64,000 nucleotides of DNA from NCBI GenBank assembly GCA_040007095.1, contig JBDTVS010000048.1:1-64000 (forward strand). Direction: 5' to 3'. This document shows, piece after piece, positions 19,769-27,741 of this stretch (its first letter is position 1; each line of letters starts with the position of its first letter). Below the pieces are notes generated by a model, which was not told the origin of the DNA, did not search any database, and was given only the letters and a program-made list of their open reading frames with translations. This stretch comes from JBDTVS01 sp040007095 (lineage in GTDB: Bacteria; Acidobacteriota; Vicinamibacteria; Vicinamibacterales; CAVVIG01). A program made the translations under genes and the position numbers.

Positions 19769-20404
19769 ATGGACAAGGATCTGCCGCTCGCCGGCGTTGC
19801 CGCCATCGTGCTGGCCGCCGCCGCGATGCTCGGTCCCGCGTATGTGCTCGGCCAAGGGACGGTGCCGGCGTCGCTCGACTCGGTCACACTGCCGCCGGCC
19901 GCGGCCAAACGGGCGTTGACGACGATGGAAATCAACGCGGACACGGCCGAGAAGCTCGTCAACGCCTGCGTGGGTTACTCGAAGGCGCACAATGGCGGTG
20001 CGAGCGTGGTCGTCATCAGCCCAGCCGGTTATCTCGTGCACGCGCACCGCACCGATGGTCAGCAGCCGAACAACATCGATTCCGCCTTGCGCAAAGCGCA
20101 GACCGCGTTGTATCTGCGCGTGTCCACGCGGGAAGCGCTCAACCGCTGGAACAGCCTCGAGTCTCAGCTCGTTCGCGCCGACATGAACCTCTATCTGAAT
20201 CCGGGCGGCTTTCCGATCATCGTGAACGACCAGCTGATCGGTGCGATTGGCGTGGGCGGTGCGGCCGGCGGCGATGAGCAATGCGGCTACGACGCGCTTA
20301 CCAAGGTCCTTGGTCCGCAACCGCCCATGGCGCCGCCGATGCCGTTTGGGGGCGTTGGCAACGAACCCTCGCCGGCCGGACCGGCGCCATCATCTGCGCG
20401 TTAA
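19769..20404 (+). CDS. exported HbpS/GlcG-like (DUF336) haem-binding family protein
   Basis: 211 residues, start after GAGGAGAAG. A signal peptide or anchor precedes the domain (ALTTMEINADTAEKLVNACVGYSKAHNG, ARKAQTALYLR-like helix, NPGGFPIIVNDQLIGAIGVGGAAGGDEQC). It matches the HbpS/GlcG fold, in which members bind haem or corrinoids or act as accessory proteins in degradative operons. It is likely co-transcribed with the preceding cytochrome-propeller gene. Its TAA stop codon lies immediately against palindromic element A. The C-terminal 35 residues are Pro/Gly/Ala-rich. Confidence 0.82.
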   Translation: MDKDLPLAGVAAIVLAAAAMLGPAYVLGQGTVPASLDSVTLPPAAAKRALTTMEINADTAEKLVNACVGYSKAHNGGASVVVISPAGYLVHAHRTDGQQPNNIDSALRKAQTALYLRVSTREALNRWNSLESQLVRADMNLYLNPGGFPIIVNDQLIGAIGVGGAAGGDEQCGYDALTKVLGPQPPMAPPMPFGGVGNEPSPAGPAPSSAR

Positions 20405-20562
20405 GGACCCGTAGATGAATAACGTGTGCAATTCTGGGCGTCGAGGCGCCCGCCCGGCAAGGCGCGAGGAGCGCGCATACCGGGCGTATGCAAGTGACGA
20501 GCAACGCAGCCCGGCGGGATGCATCGGCGGCCAGAATGCGCACGTTATTCATCTACGGGTCC
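20405..20562. repeat. palindromic mobile-like element, copy A (158 bp)
   Basis: Arms at 20405-20426 and 20541-20562 are perfect inverted copies over 22 bases, extending imperfectly to about 32. TAA flanks it on both sides, the left one being the stop codon of the preceding gene. The core (about 20440-20532) matches the cores of copies B, C and D although the outer arms differ. The exact centre is a hairpin, GCATAC-CGGGC-GTATGC (20475-20491). It contains no transposase. It may be a MITE or a structured RNA/ssDNA element. Confidence 0.85.
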
Positions 20563-20581
20563 TAACTGCCAGGAGACGACC

Positions 20582-21508
20582 ATGAATGAGACGCTCTACC
20601 GCATGAAACTGAAATCCGGCCTGCTGATTGTGGCGCTCGGGCTGGCGACAGGCGCCGGTTATGCGCAGGGCGGTCGGGGACCGGCCGATCATCCCGCTGT
20701 CACCGTGATGGGGCAGACCTACACGCCGGCCTCGATCCTCGCGCGTAACATGGGCACGACAGAGGATCAGGAGACTCAGTTCCCCCCGCATAAGATCGTC
20801 GGCGACATCTACTACGTGGGCACGAAGACCCTGGCCTCGTTTCTCGTCGTGAGCCCCCAGGGACACATCCTCATCGACACGACGTACGAGCGGAATACCC
20901 CCGCGATCCGGAAATCGGTGGAACAGCTCGGGTTCAAGTTTTCGGACATCAAGATCGTGCTGGGGAATCACGCGCACGGCGATCACATGGAGGGCGACGC
21001 CATGGTGAAGCAGTTGAGCGGCGCGCAGGTAATGGCCATGGCAGAGGATGTGCCGGCGCTTCAGGCCATGAAGCCCGGCGGCAAGGAACATCCAGTCGAC
21101 AAGATCCTGCACGACGGAGAGTCGGTGATCCTCGGCGGCACGACGCTCGTCGCCCACCTGACGGCTGGTCATACCCGCGGCGGGACGACCTGGACGACCA
21201 GAGTGCAGGAGGGCGGAAAGGCTTACGACGTCGTCTTCTTCTGCAGCCTGCGCGCGGGCGGGGCGGTCACTCCGGCGATTGCGGCGGAGCTCGACCACTC
21301 GTTTGCGGTGGTGCGCGCGCTGCCGTGCGACGTGCCGCTCGGCGATCACCCGGCTCAGTACGGCATGACTGCCAAGTACGCCAAGCTCAAGAGTGGAGGG
21401 CCGAACCCGTTTGTCGACAAAGCGAACTGCCTTCGAGAGGCGGACATCCAGGAAGCCATGTATCACGCCGTCGTACAGGAACAACAGAAGGCAGGCATCC
21501 AGCGGTAG
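20582..21508 (+). CDS. subclass B3 metallo-beta-lactamase-like enzyme
   Basis: 308 residues, ATG at 20582 eight bases after AGGAGA. A signal peptide ends near GYAQG. The zinc ligands of subclass B3 are all present: HAHGDH (130-135), His197 in AGHTRGG and His256 in LGDHPAQY; Ser occupies the place where B1/B2 enzymes have Cys (FFCSLRAGG). The fold hydrolyses beta-lactams in characterised members; environmental homologues vary. It lies just after palindromic element A, whose right arm is its immediate leader, so the element may influence its expression. Resistance activity is an inference from motifs. Confidence 0.88.
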   Translation: MNETLYRMKLKSGLLIVALGLATGAGYAQGGRGPADHPAVTVMGQTYTPASILARNMGTTEDQETQFPPHKIVGDIYYVGTKTLASFLVVSPQGHILIDTTYERNTPAIRKSVEQLGFKFSDIKIVLGNHAHGDHMEGDAMVKQLSGAQVMAMAEDVPALQAMKPGGKEHPVDKILHDGESVILGGTTLVAHLTAGHTRGGTTWTTRVQEGGKAYDVVFFCSLRAGGAVTPAIAAELDHSFAVVRALPCDVPLGDHPAQYGMTAKYAKLKSGGPNPFVDKANCLREADIQEAMYHAVVQEQQKAGIQR

Positions 21509-21622
21509 GCCGACAACCGCCAACATTGATCAGTCCGTCGAATCCGGCATCCCACACCGTTTCGGCGGATCGACTTCGCAGTCACGCGGTGGCGAACTCC
21601 GCGCAAGCTGGAATCGCTTGGC

Positions 21623-22777
21623 GTGTTGGCCGGTGGCATCGCGCACGATTTCAACAACTTCCTCACCGTCATCCAGGGGCATGTCGAGCTGGCGCAGATG
21701 CAGATCGAGCCCGCCTCGCCGGTCCATCAGGTTCTCGGCAGGACGGTGGACGCCTGCCGGCGGGCGGCACTCCTCTCGTCTCAATTGTTGACGTTTGCCA
21801 GAGGAGGCTCCCCGGTGCGGCGCGTCGTCCCGGTGTCGAAGCTCATTCTGGATACGATCAAGCTGGCACGCGCCGGCGCCGCCGCCAGCATCAGCGTCGG
21901 GATCGCGGAGGATTTGTGGCCGGCCGAGGTGGATGCCAATCAGATTGCGCAGGTCCTTCACAGTATTCTCCTGAACGCCAAGCAGTCGATGCCGGGCGGA
22001 GGCATCATCGAGGTTCGAGGCGAGAACGTCGTCCTCCCGAGCGGTAACACGCCGAGTGGCGGCGCCTACGTGAGAATCTCCGTCACCGACTATGGCACCG
22101 GCATCCCGGCCGACATCATTCCCCGCATTTTCGATCCCTACTTCACCACCAAGCAGTCCGCCAGCGGCCTTGGCTTGGCCACCGCCTATGCCATCGTTTC
22201 CAAGCACGGCGGTAAGGTGGCGGTGGAATCGAAATACGGCCGCGGCACGACGTTCATCGTCGACTTGCCCGCTGCCCAATCGAGTCCGGCGTCCGCGCCG
22301 GCACCGACGCCTCGCGCCGGTGCACGGTTGCAGAGAACGATCGGTAGGCTTCTGGTGATGGACGACGAGGAAGCGCTGCGGATGCTACTGGTTCAAGTTC
22401 TGGTCAGATTCGGCCACGAAGTGCAGAGCGCCCGCGACGGGGCCGAAGCGATCGATCTGTACCAGGCCGCGCAATCCTCGGGCCGTCGTTTTGATCTCCT
22501 GGATTTGACAGTCGTCAGCGGAATGGGCGGCGAGGAGACAGCGCGAAGTCTGAAGGAACTGGATCCTTCCGCCAAACTCATCGCCTCCAGTGGTTACTCG
22601 GATGCGCCGGTCATGTCGAGCTTCCGCGACTATGGTTTCGACGACGTGCTGCCGAAGCCCTGGGTGGCCGCCGAGCTCGACGCGATCATTCGGAGGGTCC
22701 TCGGCGACGACAAGGCGCGCGCGTCCTCGACAGACCGGACTTCAAGCCCCGCGCCGCCGCAAGAGGGTCCGCGCTAG
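21623..22777 (+). CDS. sensor histidine kinase-receiver protein, 5'-truncated (possible pseudogene)
   Basis: About 384 residues from a GTG with no clear ribosome site. The H-box LAGGIAHDFNN is present (His8), then HATPase (LLNAKQSM, DYGTGIP, DPYFTTK, GLGLATAYAI) and a receiver domain. In-frame codons R-K-L-E-S-L-G lie just upstream, as normally found before this H-box, but a stop codon at 21527-21529 closes the frame, so the expected PAS/sensor part is missing. The receiver has FDLLDLTVVSGMGG, two residues shorter before the acceptor Asp than the usual FDLVILDLT pattern. The gene is probably a remnant; kinase motifs themselves are intact. Confidence 0.75.
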   Translation: MLAGGIAHDFNNFLTVIQGHVELAQMQIEPASPVHQVLGRTVDACRRAALLSSQLLTFARGGSPVRRVVPVSKLILDTIKLARAGAAASISVGIAEDLWPAEVDANQIAQVLHSILLNAKQSMPGGGIIEVRGENVVLPSGNTPSGGAYVRISVTDYGTGIPADIIPRIFDPYFTTKQSASGLGLATAYAIVSKHGGKVAVESKYGRGTTFIVDLPAAQSSPASAPAPTPRAGARLQRTIGRLLVMDDEEALRMLLVQVLVRFGHEVQSARDGAEAIDLYQAAQSSGRRFDLLDLTVVSGMGGEETARSLKELDPSAKLIASSGYSDAPVMSSFRDYGFDDVLPKPWVAAELDAIIRRVLGDDKARASSTDRTSSPAPPQEGPR

Positions 22778-22821
22778 CGGTCTGACGGGGTTACTATTGG
22801 CCGTCATCGAATGGAGGATCT

Positions 22822-23658
22822 ATGGCCGCACAGAATCGAGCGCTGTCAAACCCCGTCAAGGTGTGTGCGATCGCCGTGCTCTGTCTTGCCGCGCCCGCGG
22901 TGCACGCTCAGTGGGTGAACTATCGCGTCCCTGGGGTTCCGCGCACTCCCGACGGCACAGTGAATCTCACGGCGCCGGTCGCGAGAACGCCCGATGGCAA
23001 GCCCGATCTGTCGGGGACCTGGGAGAGCCAGGGGTACTTCGGCAATCTTGGCAAGGACTTGAAGCCTGGCGAACTGCTCATGCACCCGTGGGCGGAAGCC
23101 CAGGTCGCCGAAAATCAGCGCAACCTGCACAAGAACGATCCGATGGTTGCGTGCATGCCGCCCGGCGTTCCGCGCGTCGATCTGGGCGGCAGCCGCGGCA
23201 TGCCGCATCCCATGAAAATCGTGCAGACGCCGTCGTTGGTGGTGCTTCTCTACGAAACCTCCACGAATCAGACGTTCCGGCAGGTATTCCTCGACGGACG
23301 CCCGTTCCCGACCAATCCGCAACCGACCTGGTTGGGTTATTCGATTGGCCATTGGGACGGCGACACGCTCGTGGTCGAGGCGACCGGGTTCAATGGTCGC
23401 GCCTGGATCGACACCGGGTCGGGCCATCCGATGACTGAGGCCGCACGCGTGACGGAGCGCTTCACGCGGCGTGACGTCGGACACATGGACATCGAGATCA
23501 CCATCGACGACCCGAAAGCGTACGTGAAGCCCTGGCGGGCGAAGATCCCGTCCGTCCTGCTTCCGGATTCCGATCTCATCGAGACTTTCTGCGAGAACGA
23601 GAAGGACATCCACCTGATGGACCGGGCGAACAGGCCCGTTGACGGCGTGGCGCGCTGA
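22822..23658 (+). CDS. exported DG-PDLSG-W family protein, paralogue 3
   Basis: 278 residues, start after GGAGGATCT. Signal peptide to about VHAQW, then TPDGKPDLSGTWESQG, CMPPGVPRVDLGG, GHWDGDTLVVEATGFNG, a DIEITIDDPKAYVKPWR block and a C-terminal CENEKD. It is the third copy of the family in the window, here separated from the DUF6152 group by 7 kb. The function is unknown. The shared GHWDGDTLVV block and the paired acidic residues make a common ligand type likely. Confidence 0.8.
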   Translation: MAAQNRALSNPVKVCAIAVLCLAAPAVHAQWVNYRVPGVPRTPDGTVNLTAPVARTPDGKPDLSGTWESQGYFGNLGKDLKPGELLMHPWAEAQVAENQRNLHKNDPMVACMPPGVPRVDLGGSRGMPHPMKIVQTPSLVVLLYETSTNQTFRQVFLDGRPFPTNPQPTWLGYSIGHWDGDTLVVEATGFNGRAWIDTGSGHPMTEAARVTERFTRRDVGHMDIEITIDDPKAYVKPWRAKIPSVLLPDSDLIETFCENEKDIHLMDRANRPVDGVAR

Positions 23659-23770
23659 GGAGCTGCCGCGACGAGTGCGGCTGAACGAATCCAAGGAGAG
23701 TACCCGGAGTCGCGTGCCGCAAGCGGCGCGATTGGGGGTATCATCCGATGCAGTTTAGAGGACCACGTCC

Positions 23771-25039
23771 ATGAACATTGTTGAGCGAGTCAAGAACATC
23801 TGTCTGACGCCGACCACTGAATGGCCGATTATCGCGGCAGAACAAACATCGGCGGGATCGCTGATCAGCGGCTACGTCGCGCCCCTGGTGGCGATCGGTG
23901 TCGTCGCCGGTTTTCTCGGCGGGTCGCTGATCGGACGGACGTTGCCATTCATCGGCACCTATCGGATTCCGGTCGCGTCCGGGCTGGCGCTGGCCGTGTG
24001 GACGTTCGTGATGGCGATCGTCGGCATCTTCATTTTGTCGATGATCATCAATGCCCTCGCACCCAGCTTTGACGGGCAGAAAGACAGTGCCCAGGCGTTC
24101 AAAGTCGCGGTGTATTCGTACACCCCCGCCTGGGTGGCGGGCGTGCTGCAAATTCTTCCGCTGCTGGGGATCCTTGCCGTGCTCGGGGGACTCTACGGGC
24201 TCTATCTGTTGTATCTCGGCCTTCCGCGCTTGATGAAGTGTCCCGAGGACAAGGCCGCGGGATACACGGTCGTCGTCGTCATCTGCGCGATCGTCCTGTC
24301 CGTCGTGATCACCGGGATCGGAGGTCTCGTGATCGGAGGAGCGCTGATTGGCTCCGGCGCCCTCAGTTCCGGGGCGCTGGGCGGCGGATTCCAACGAACT
24401 GACACCCCGTCCAGCGTCGAGTTCGACAAGAACAGCGCCCTGGGCAAGTTGCAGAACCTTGGGAACAAACTGGAGGAGAGCAGCAAGAAGATGGACGCCG
24501 CGGAGAAACGCGGCGACAGCGCCGCTCAGGCCACGGCAGCGCTCGAGGGGCTCGGCACGCTGCTTGGCGGCGGCAAGCACGTCGAACCGATCGGCATCGA
24601 TCAGCTCAAGCCGTTCGTGCCCGACACCTTCGCGGGGCTGCCAAAGACCGGCAGCAATGCGGAGAAGAACGGTATTGCCGGTTTGATGATCTCCAAGGCC
24701 GAGGCGACCTACAGCGACGGCGCGCAGAAGCGCGTGACGCTCGAGATTTCCGACACAGGCGGCATCAGCGGCCTGATGTCACTGGCCAGCTGGGCGGCCG
24801 TCGAGCAGGAGAAAGACAATGACAGCGTCACGGAGCGGACGCGCAAAGTCGGGGGCCGGCTTACTCACGAACGGATCTCGAAAAACGGCGGCTCCAACGA
24901 GTTCGGGCTGGTGCTCGGCGATCGCTTCATGGTGAGCGCCAACGGGAATGGTCTCAACCTGGACGAGCTCAGGGCCGCCGTGTCTGGTCTGGAACTGGGC
25001 CGGCTCGAGTCTCTGAAGGACGCAGGGGCCCAGAAGTAG
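23771..25039 (+). CDS. Yip1-like membrane protein with extra C-terminal domain
   Basis: 422 residues. The N-terminal 210 residues hold about five membrane helices in the pattern of bacterial YIP1-domain proteins (NIVERVKNICLTPTTEWPII, a PAWVAGVLQILPLLGILAVLGGLYGLYLLY-like hairpin, LMKCPEDKAAGY). A Lys/Glu-rich segment (about 225-260) leads to an unrecognised soluble C-terminal domain of 150 residues (FAGLPKTGSNAEKNG, RVTLEISDTGG). Role unknown; YIP1 domains elsewhere act in membrane traffic or organisation. It has its own promoter-like TATCAT at about 23739. Confidence 0.7.
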   Translation: MNIVERVKNICLTPTTEWPIIAAEQTSAGSLISGYVAPLVAIGVVAGFLGGSLIGRTLPFIGTYRIPVASGLALAVWTFVMAIVGIFILSMIINALAPSFDGQKDSAQAFKVAVYSYTPAWVAGVLQILPLLGILAVLGGLYGLYLLYLGLPRLMKCPEDKAAGYTVVVVICAIVLSVVITGIGGLVIGGALIGSGALSSGALGGGFQRTDTPSSVEFDKNSALGKLQNLGNKLEESSKKMDAAEKRGDSAAQATAALEGLGTLLGGGKHVEPIGIDQLKPFVPDTFAGLPKTGSNAEKNGIAGLMISKAEATYSDGAQKRVTLEISDTGGISGLMSLASWAAVEQEKDNDSVTERTRKVGGRLTHERISKNGGSNEFGLVLGDRFMVSANGNGLNLDELRAAVSGLELGRLESLKDAGAQK

Positions 25040-25109
25040 CGCGGATTGACTCGGACGCGGCCTCGAAGGTGCCAGTCTGCCGGCGTGGTGGCCCACGCAG
25101 GGTCGGTGC

Positions 25110-25814
25110 TCAGGCGCCCAGGGTGGCCGCGCGCATGCGATGGAACTTCTCGAGCTCGACGTTGGCGTTGACGATCGTGTGCAGCTTGTCGAGCATCGCC
25201 GCCAGTGAGGCCGCCGGCACCGTGAAATAGAGCTCTTCGTCGGGGAGCTCAGTATAGACGCGATTGCCGATGCAACCGATGCTCGCGACGCCCGTCGCCG
25301 TGCCGATCGCTTGCGGCAGCATCGCACACGCGGGTCGCCCCATTGTCGTCCCGCTCTCGAAGGAGCCAGCCGCACGGGCCGCCTCACTCAGCAGCATGAT
25401 TTGACGCGCGTTGCCGCTGAAGATCACGACGTCTGCCGCAAACGTGGCGGAGTCGGCGGGGCCGTAAGCGGCGACCTGCATTGGCTGTGCACGGTGGGGA
25501 ATGGCCGGTACCTCATCACTGCTGAGGTACTGCAGCTGAATCATCGTTCCAACCAGGGATTGCAGCTCTTCAGCTTTCGCCGCAGTCAGCGTCACCCCGT
25601 GGGTATACGCTCCGACCGGACAATTCTGGTGATCACCAGACACCGTATAGAACTCCTGCCCCTCGGCGGCCAGCTTCCAGTACCCGCAGCCGGCGGCAGC
25701 CGCCCTGTCGATGGGAGCCATCCCTGGGGGAGGGCTGTCGAGAAAACCCACCGCGACCGGTCGCCGGGCGAGTTTGAGCGTCGAGAGTGCGTCCCACGTA
25801 CCGCTAGACAGCAT
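25110..25814 (-). CDS. DUF169 family protein
   Basis: 234 residues. Conserved DUF169 features: LKLARRPVAVGFLDSPP near the start, a Cys-Gly-Tyr segment (AGCGYWKLA), HQNCPVGAYTHG, GRPACAMLPQA and GCIGNRVYTELPDEELYFTVP. The three conserved Cys suggest a metal or cofactor site (inference). It is cytoplasmic, of unknown reaction, and transcribed away from carD; the two share a 291-base divergent region. Confidence 0.8.
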   Translation of the reverse strand: MLSSGTWDALSTLKLARRPVAVGFLDSPPPGMAPIDRAAAAGCGYWKLAAEGQEFYTVSGDHQNCPVGAYTHGVTLTAAKAEELQSLVGTMIQLQYLSSDEVPAIPHRAQPMQVAAYGPADSATFAADVVIFSGNARQIMLLSEAARAAGSFESGTTMGRPACAMLPQAIGTATGVASIGCIGNRVYTELPDEELYFTVPAASLAAMLDKLHTIVNANVELEKFHRMRAATLGA

Positions 25815-25987
25815 CTGTTTCCCTGAATTCGGCGGTTACCAAGGCGTTTGGAAGGGGCGCCCGACACCCGGACTGTCTCGAACCGGAGCAGACTGCCGGT
25901 CCGCAACCACTGCCAATAAAAGGGTTAATCCTGCTCCTCAATGCCCAAACCGCCGGGCTCGTGTCTGCACAATCTGGTACGGGTTGC

Positions 25988-26016
25988 GAGAAATCGCGAT
26001 TTTTCGGCCATTTCTC
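25988..26016. promoter_or_regulatory. palindromes upstream of the carD promoter
   Basis: A perfect 12-base palindrome AAATCGCGATTT (25991-26002) lies within a wider inverted repeat GAGAAAT (25988-25994) / ATTTCTC (26010-26016), ending just before the candidate -35 of carD. It could be an operator for a dimeric regulator. Confidence 0.4.
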
Positions 26017-26017
26017 G

Positions 26018-26046
26018 TTGTTTGGGTGCACGACGTGAGGTATACT
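26018..26046 (+). promoter_or_regulatory. candidate sigma-70 promoter of carD
   Basis: TTGTTT (26018-26023) and TATACT (26041-26046) are separated by 17 bases, placing the transcript start about 50 bases before the GTG of carD. The -10 is one base from consensus and the -35 keeps TTG. Confidence 0.6.
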
Positions 26047-26105
26047 AACACCACTGCCGGCACGTTTTTCGGCCTTCCATAGTCCACTGCCAAACAGGGG
26101 GAACC

Positions 26106-26699
26106 GTGACATTTGAGATCGGCGACAAGGTCATTTACCCGAATCATGGTCTCGGGATCGTCGAACGGATCGAGGACAAGACTATTCTCGGCACTACCTG
26201 CGGTTTCTACCACCTGCGCATCGTCGCGAACGAAACGGTCGTTCTCGTTCCGCTGGCCAACGTGGACGGCGTCGGTCTGCGCCGCGCCATCTCGGACGAC
26301 GAAGTCGAGCGTTTGTTCGGTTTGCTTGGCGACGGCAAGATTGACAACCATCAGAATTGGAAAGGACGCTTCAAGGATAACTCGGATAAGATGCGCAGCG
26401 GCTCCATTTTCGAAGTCGCCGACGTGTTGAAGAGTCTGACGTTCCTTGCGAAGTCGAAGAGCCTGTCGTTTCGCGAGAAGCGCATGCTGGATCGCGCGAA
26501 GTTCCTGATCATTTCTGAGGTGTCGGAAGTCATGCGGGAAACGGCGCCTGCCATCGAGGGCCGCGTCGATCTCGCGCTCGAACGGTGCTTTTCGGCGAAG
26601 GCCCGCATGGCCGCTCGCACGAAAGTGGTCAAGGCGGTTCCCCGGGTCGTCGCTGCTCCGGCGCCGGCACCCGCGCCGCGGCGCGCAGTTCGCGCTTAG
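26106..26699 (+). CDS. carD: CarD/CdnL-family transcription factor
   Basis: 197 residues from a GTG preceded by a GGGGGA ribosome site. The N-terminal RNA-polymerase-interacting (RID/Tudor-like) domain is clear: FEIGDKVIYPNHGLGIVERIED, YHLRI, VLVPLANVDGVGLRR. A helical DNA-binding domain follows (SIFEVADVLKSL, LSFREKRMLDRAKFLIISEV). The last 35 residues are Ala/Pro/Arg-rich. CarD stabilises open complexes at sigma-A promoters, especially rRNA promoters. It is monocistronic: its own promoter lies upstream and a hairpin with T-run follows. Confidence 0.93.
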   Translation: MTFEIGDKVIYPNHGLGIVERIEDKTILGTTCGFYHLRIVANETVVLVPLANVDGVGLRRAISDDEVERLFGLLGDGKIDNHQNWKGRFKDNSDKMRSGSIFEVADVLKSLTFLAKSKSLSFREKRMLDRAKFLIISEVSEVMRETAPAIEGRVDLALERCFSAKARMAARTKVVKAVPRVVAAPAPAPAPRRAVRA

Positions 26700-26743
26700 C
26701 CGCGAGGCGAAGCAGTTCGGCTGCACGCTCGTTTCATGTGAAG

Positions 26744-26778
26744 GCCCGTCGGGCGCGCAAGCGGCCGTCGGGCTTTTT
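26744..26778 (+). terminator. intrinsic terminator after carD
   Basis: Stem GCCCGTCGG (26744-26752) pairs with CCGTCGGGC (26765-26773) with one T-T mismatch, followed by TTTTT. It lies 45 bases after the carD stop and only 5 bases before the plsC start. Confidence 0.75.
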
Positions 26779-26783
26779 CGTTT

Positions 26784-27515
26784 ATGATTCGACCGGTGTT
26801 TGCGGCTGCCCGCTCGGTTCTCACCTATATCGCCGTTTCGCTTTACGTTCTGATCGTCGCGCCGCCGGGGATGCTGGTTGCGATCTTGTTCGGCTGGAAG
26901 CGCCACCTGTACGTGCTCGGTCATTTCGGTGTGCGGCTTGGCCTGGCGCTGAGTGGAATCCGCTACACGCTCACATCCGCACAGCAACTGCCGCTCGAGC
27001 GGCCCGCCGTCTACTGCGCCAATCACCAGAGCAACATCGATCCGCCGCTCCTGTTCGATGTCCTGCATCCGATGATGCACGTCCTCTATAAAGCCGAGCT
27101 CAACGCGATCCCCGTGCTCGCGCGCGCGTTTCGCATGGGGGGGTTCATCCCCGTGGACCGCCGGAACAAGGAATCGGCGCTGCGATCGATTGAGGCGGGC
27201 GCCGAGTCGATTCGTTCGGGCAGCTCGTTCCTGATCTTTCCCGAGGGAACGCGCAGCCGAACCGACCAGCTGCTGTCGTTCAAGAAAGGCGGCTTCATCA
27301 TGGCCATCAAGGCGCAAGCACCCATCGTGCCGGTCGCGATTCAGGGCGGCCGGGAGGCGATGCGGCGGGGGAGTCGAGTCATCCACCCGGTGACGGTCAG
27401 CGTGCGGGTAGGCCAGCCGATCGAGACCGCCGGCATGTCCGTTGAGGATCGCGATCAATTGATCGAGCAGGTGCGTCTCGCGATTGAGGGTCTGATGACC
27501 GGTTCGCCCACCTAG
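26784..27515 (+). CDS. 1-acyl-sn-glycerol-3-phosphate acyltransferase (PlsC family)
   Basis: 243 residues with one or two N-terminal membrane helices. The acyltransferase motifs are intact: H81-x4-D86 in NHQSNIDPP, FIPVDR, and the substrate motif FPEGTRSR. It transfers an acyl chain to lysophosphatidate at the inner membrane in phospholipid synthesis. The ATG lies only 5 bases after the T-run of the carD terminator, so its own transcript must start within or just after that hairpin, or else the true start is internal. Its TAG stop codon is part of the CTAG that flanks palindromic element B. Confidence 0.88.
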   Translation: MIRPVFAAARSVLTYIAVSLYVLIVAPPGMLVAILFGWKRHLYVLGHFGVRLGLALSGIRYTLTSAQQLPLERPAVYCANHQSNIDPPLLFDVLHPMMHVLYKAELNAIPVLARAFRMGGFIPVDRRNKESALRSIEAGAESIRSGSSFLIFPEGTRSRTDQLLSFKKGGFIMAIKAQAPIVPVAIQGGREAMRRGSRVIHPVTVSVRVGQPIETAGMSVEDRDQLIEQVRLAIEGLMTGSPT

Positions 27516-27673
27516 TGTCCTGCGTCCGACGCTTTAGGACGTCTTCCGGGCGGGGCATCCCGCCTGGCGGCGTTGCTCCTCCCTCAGATACTCCCGGTAT
27601 CCTCGGTCGTCGCGCCTTGCCATGCGGGCGCCGCGCGCCGGAAGCCGTGTACTAAATCGTCGAACGCAGGACA
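27516..27673. repeat. palindromic mobile-like element, copy B (158 bp, inverted relative to C)
   Basis: Arms begin TGTCCTGCG and end CGCAGGACA; both sides are flanked by CTAG (27512-27515 and 27674-27677). It is almost identical to the reverse complement of copy C, 4.8 kb away (I count about two differences). The core is shared with A and D. The centre (about 27595) holds the GATAC/GTATC hairpin. The left CTAG includes the stop codon of plsC. Confidence 0.88.
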
Positions 27674-27678
27674 CTAGC

Positions 27679-27741
27679 CGCGTTGCTCCTCCTTCACATC
27701 CGGCCGATAGGCTTGGTCGTCGCGCCTTGCGATCCGGGCGC
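27679..27741. repeat. partial palindromic element (fragment E)
   Basis: This segment repeats half of the element core in the orientation of copy B (GCGTTGCTCCTCC, GGTCGTCGCGCCTTGC, GGGCGC) but is more diverged and lacks recognisable outer arms. It lies 5 bases after copy B, suggesting an older, decayed copy beside a newer one. The next 100 bases to the patatin gene contain nothing recognised. Confidence 0.65.

Noticed and set aside
20519..20581. Earlier start for the metallo-beta-lactamase inside element A
   Set aside because: It would read through the repeat arm; the ATG after AGGAGA and the signal peptide fit 20582.
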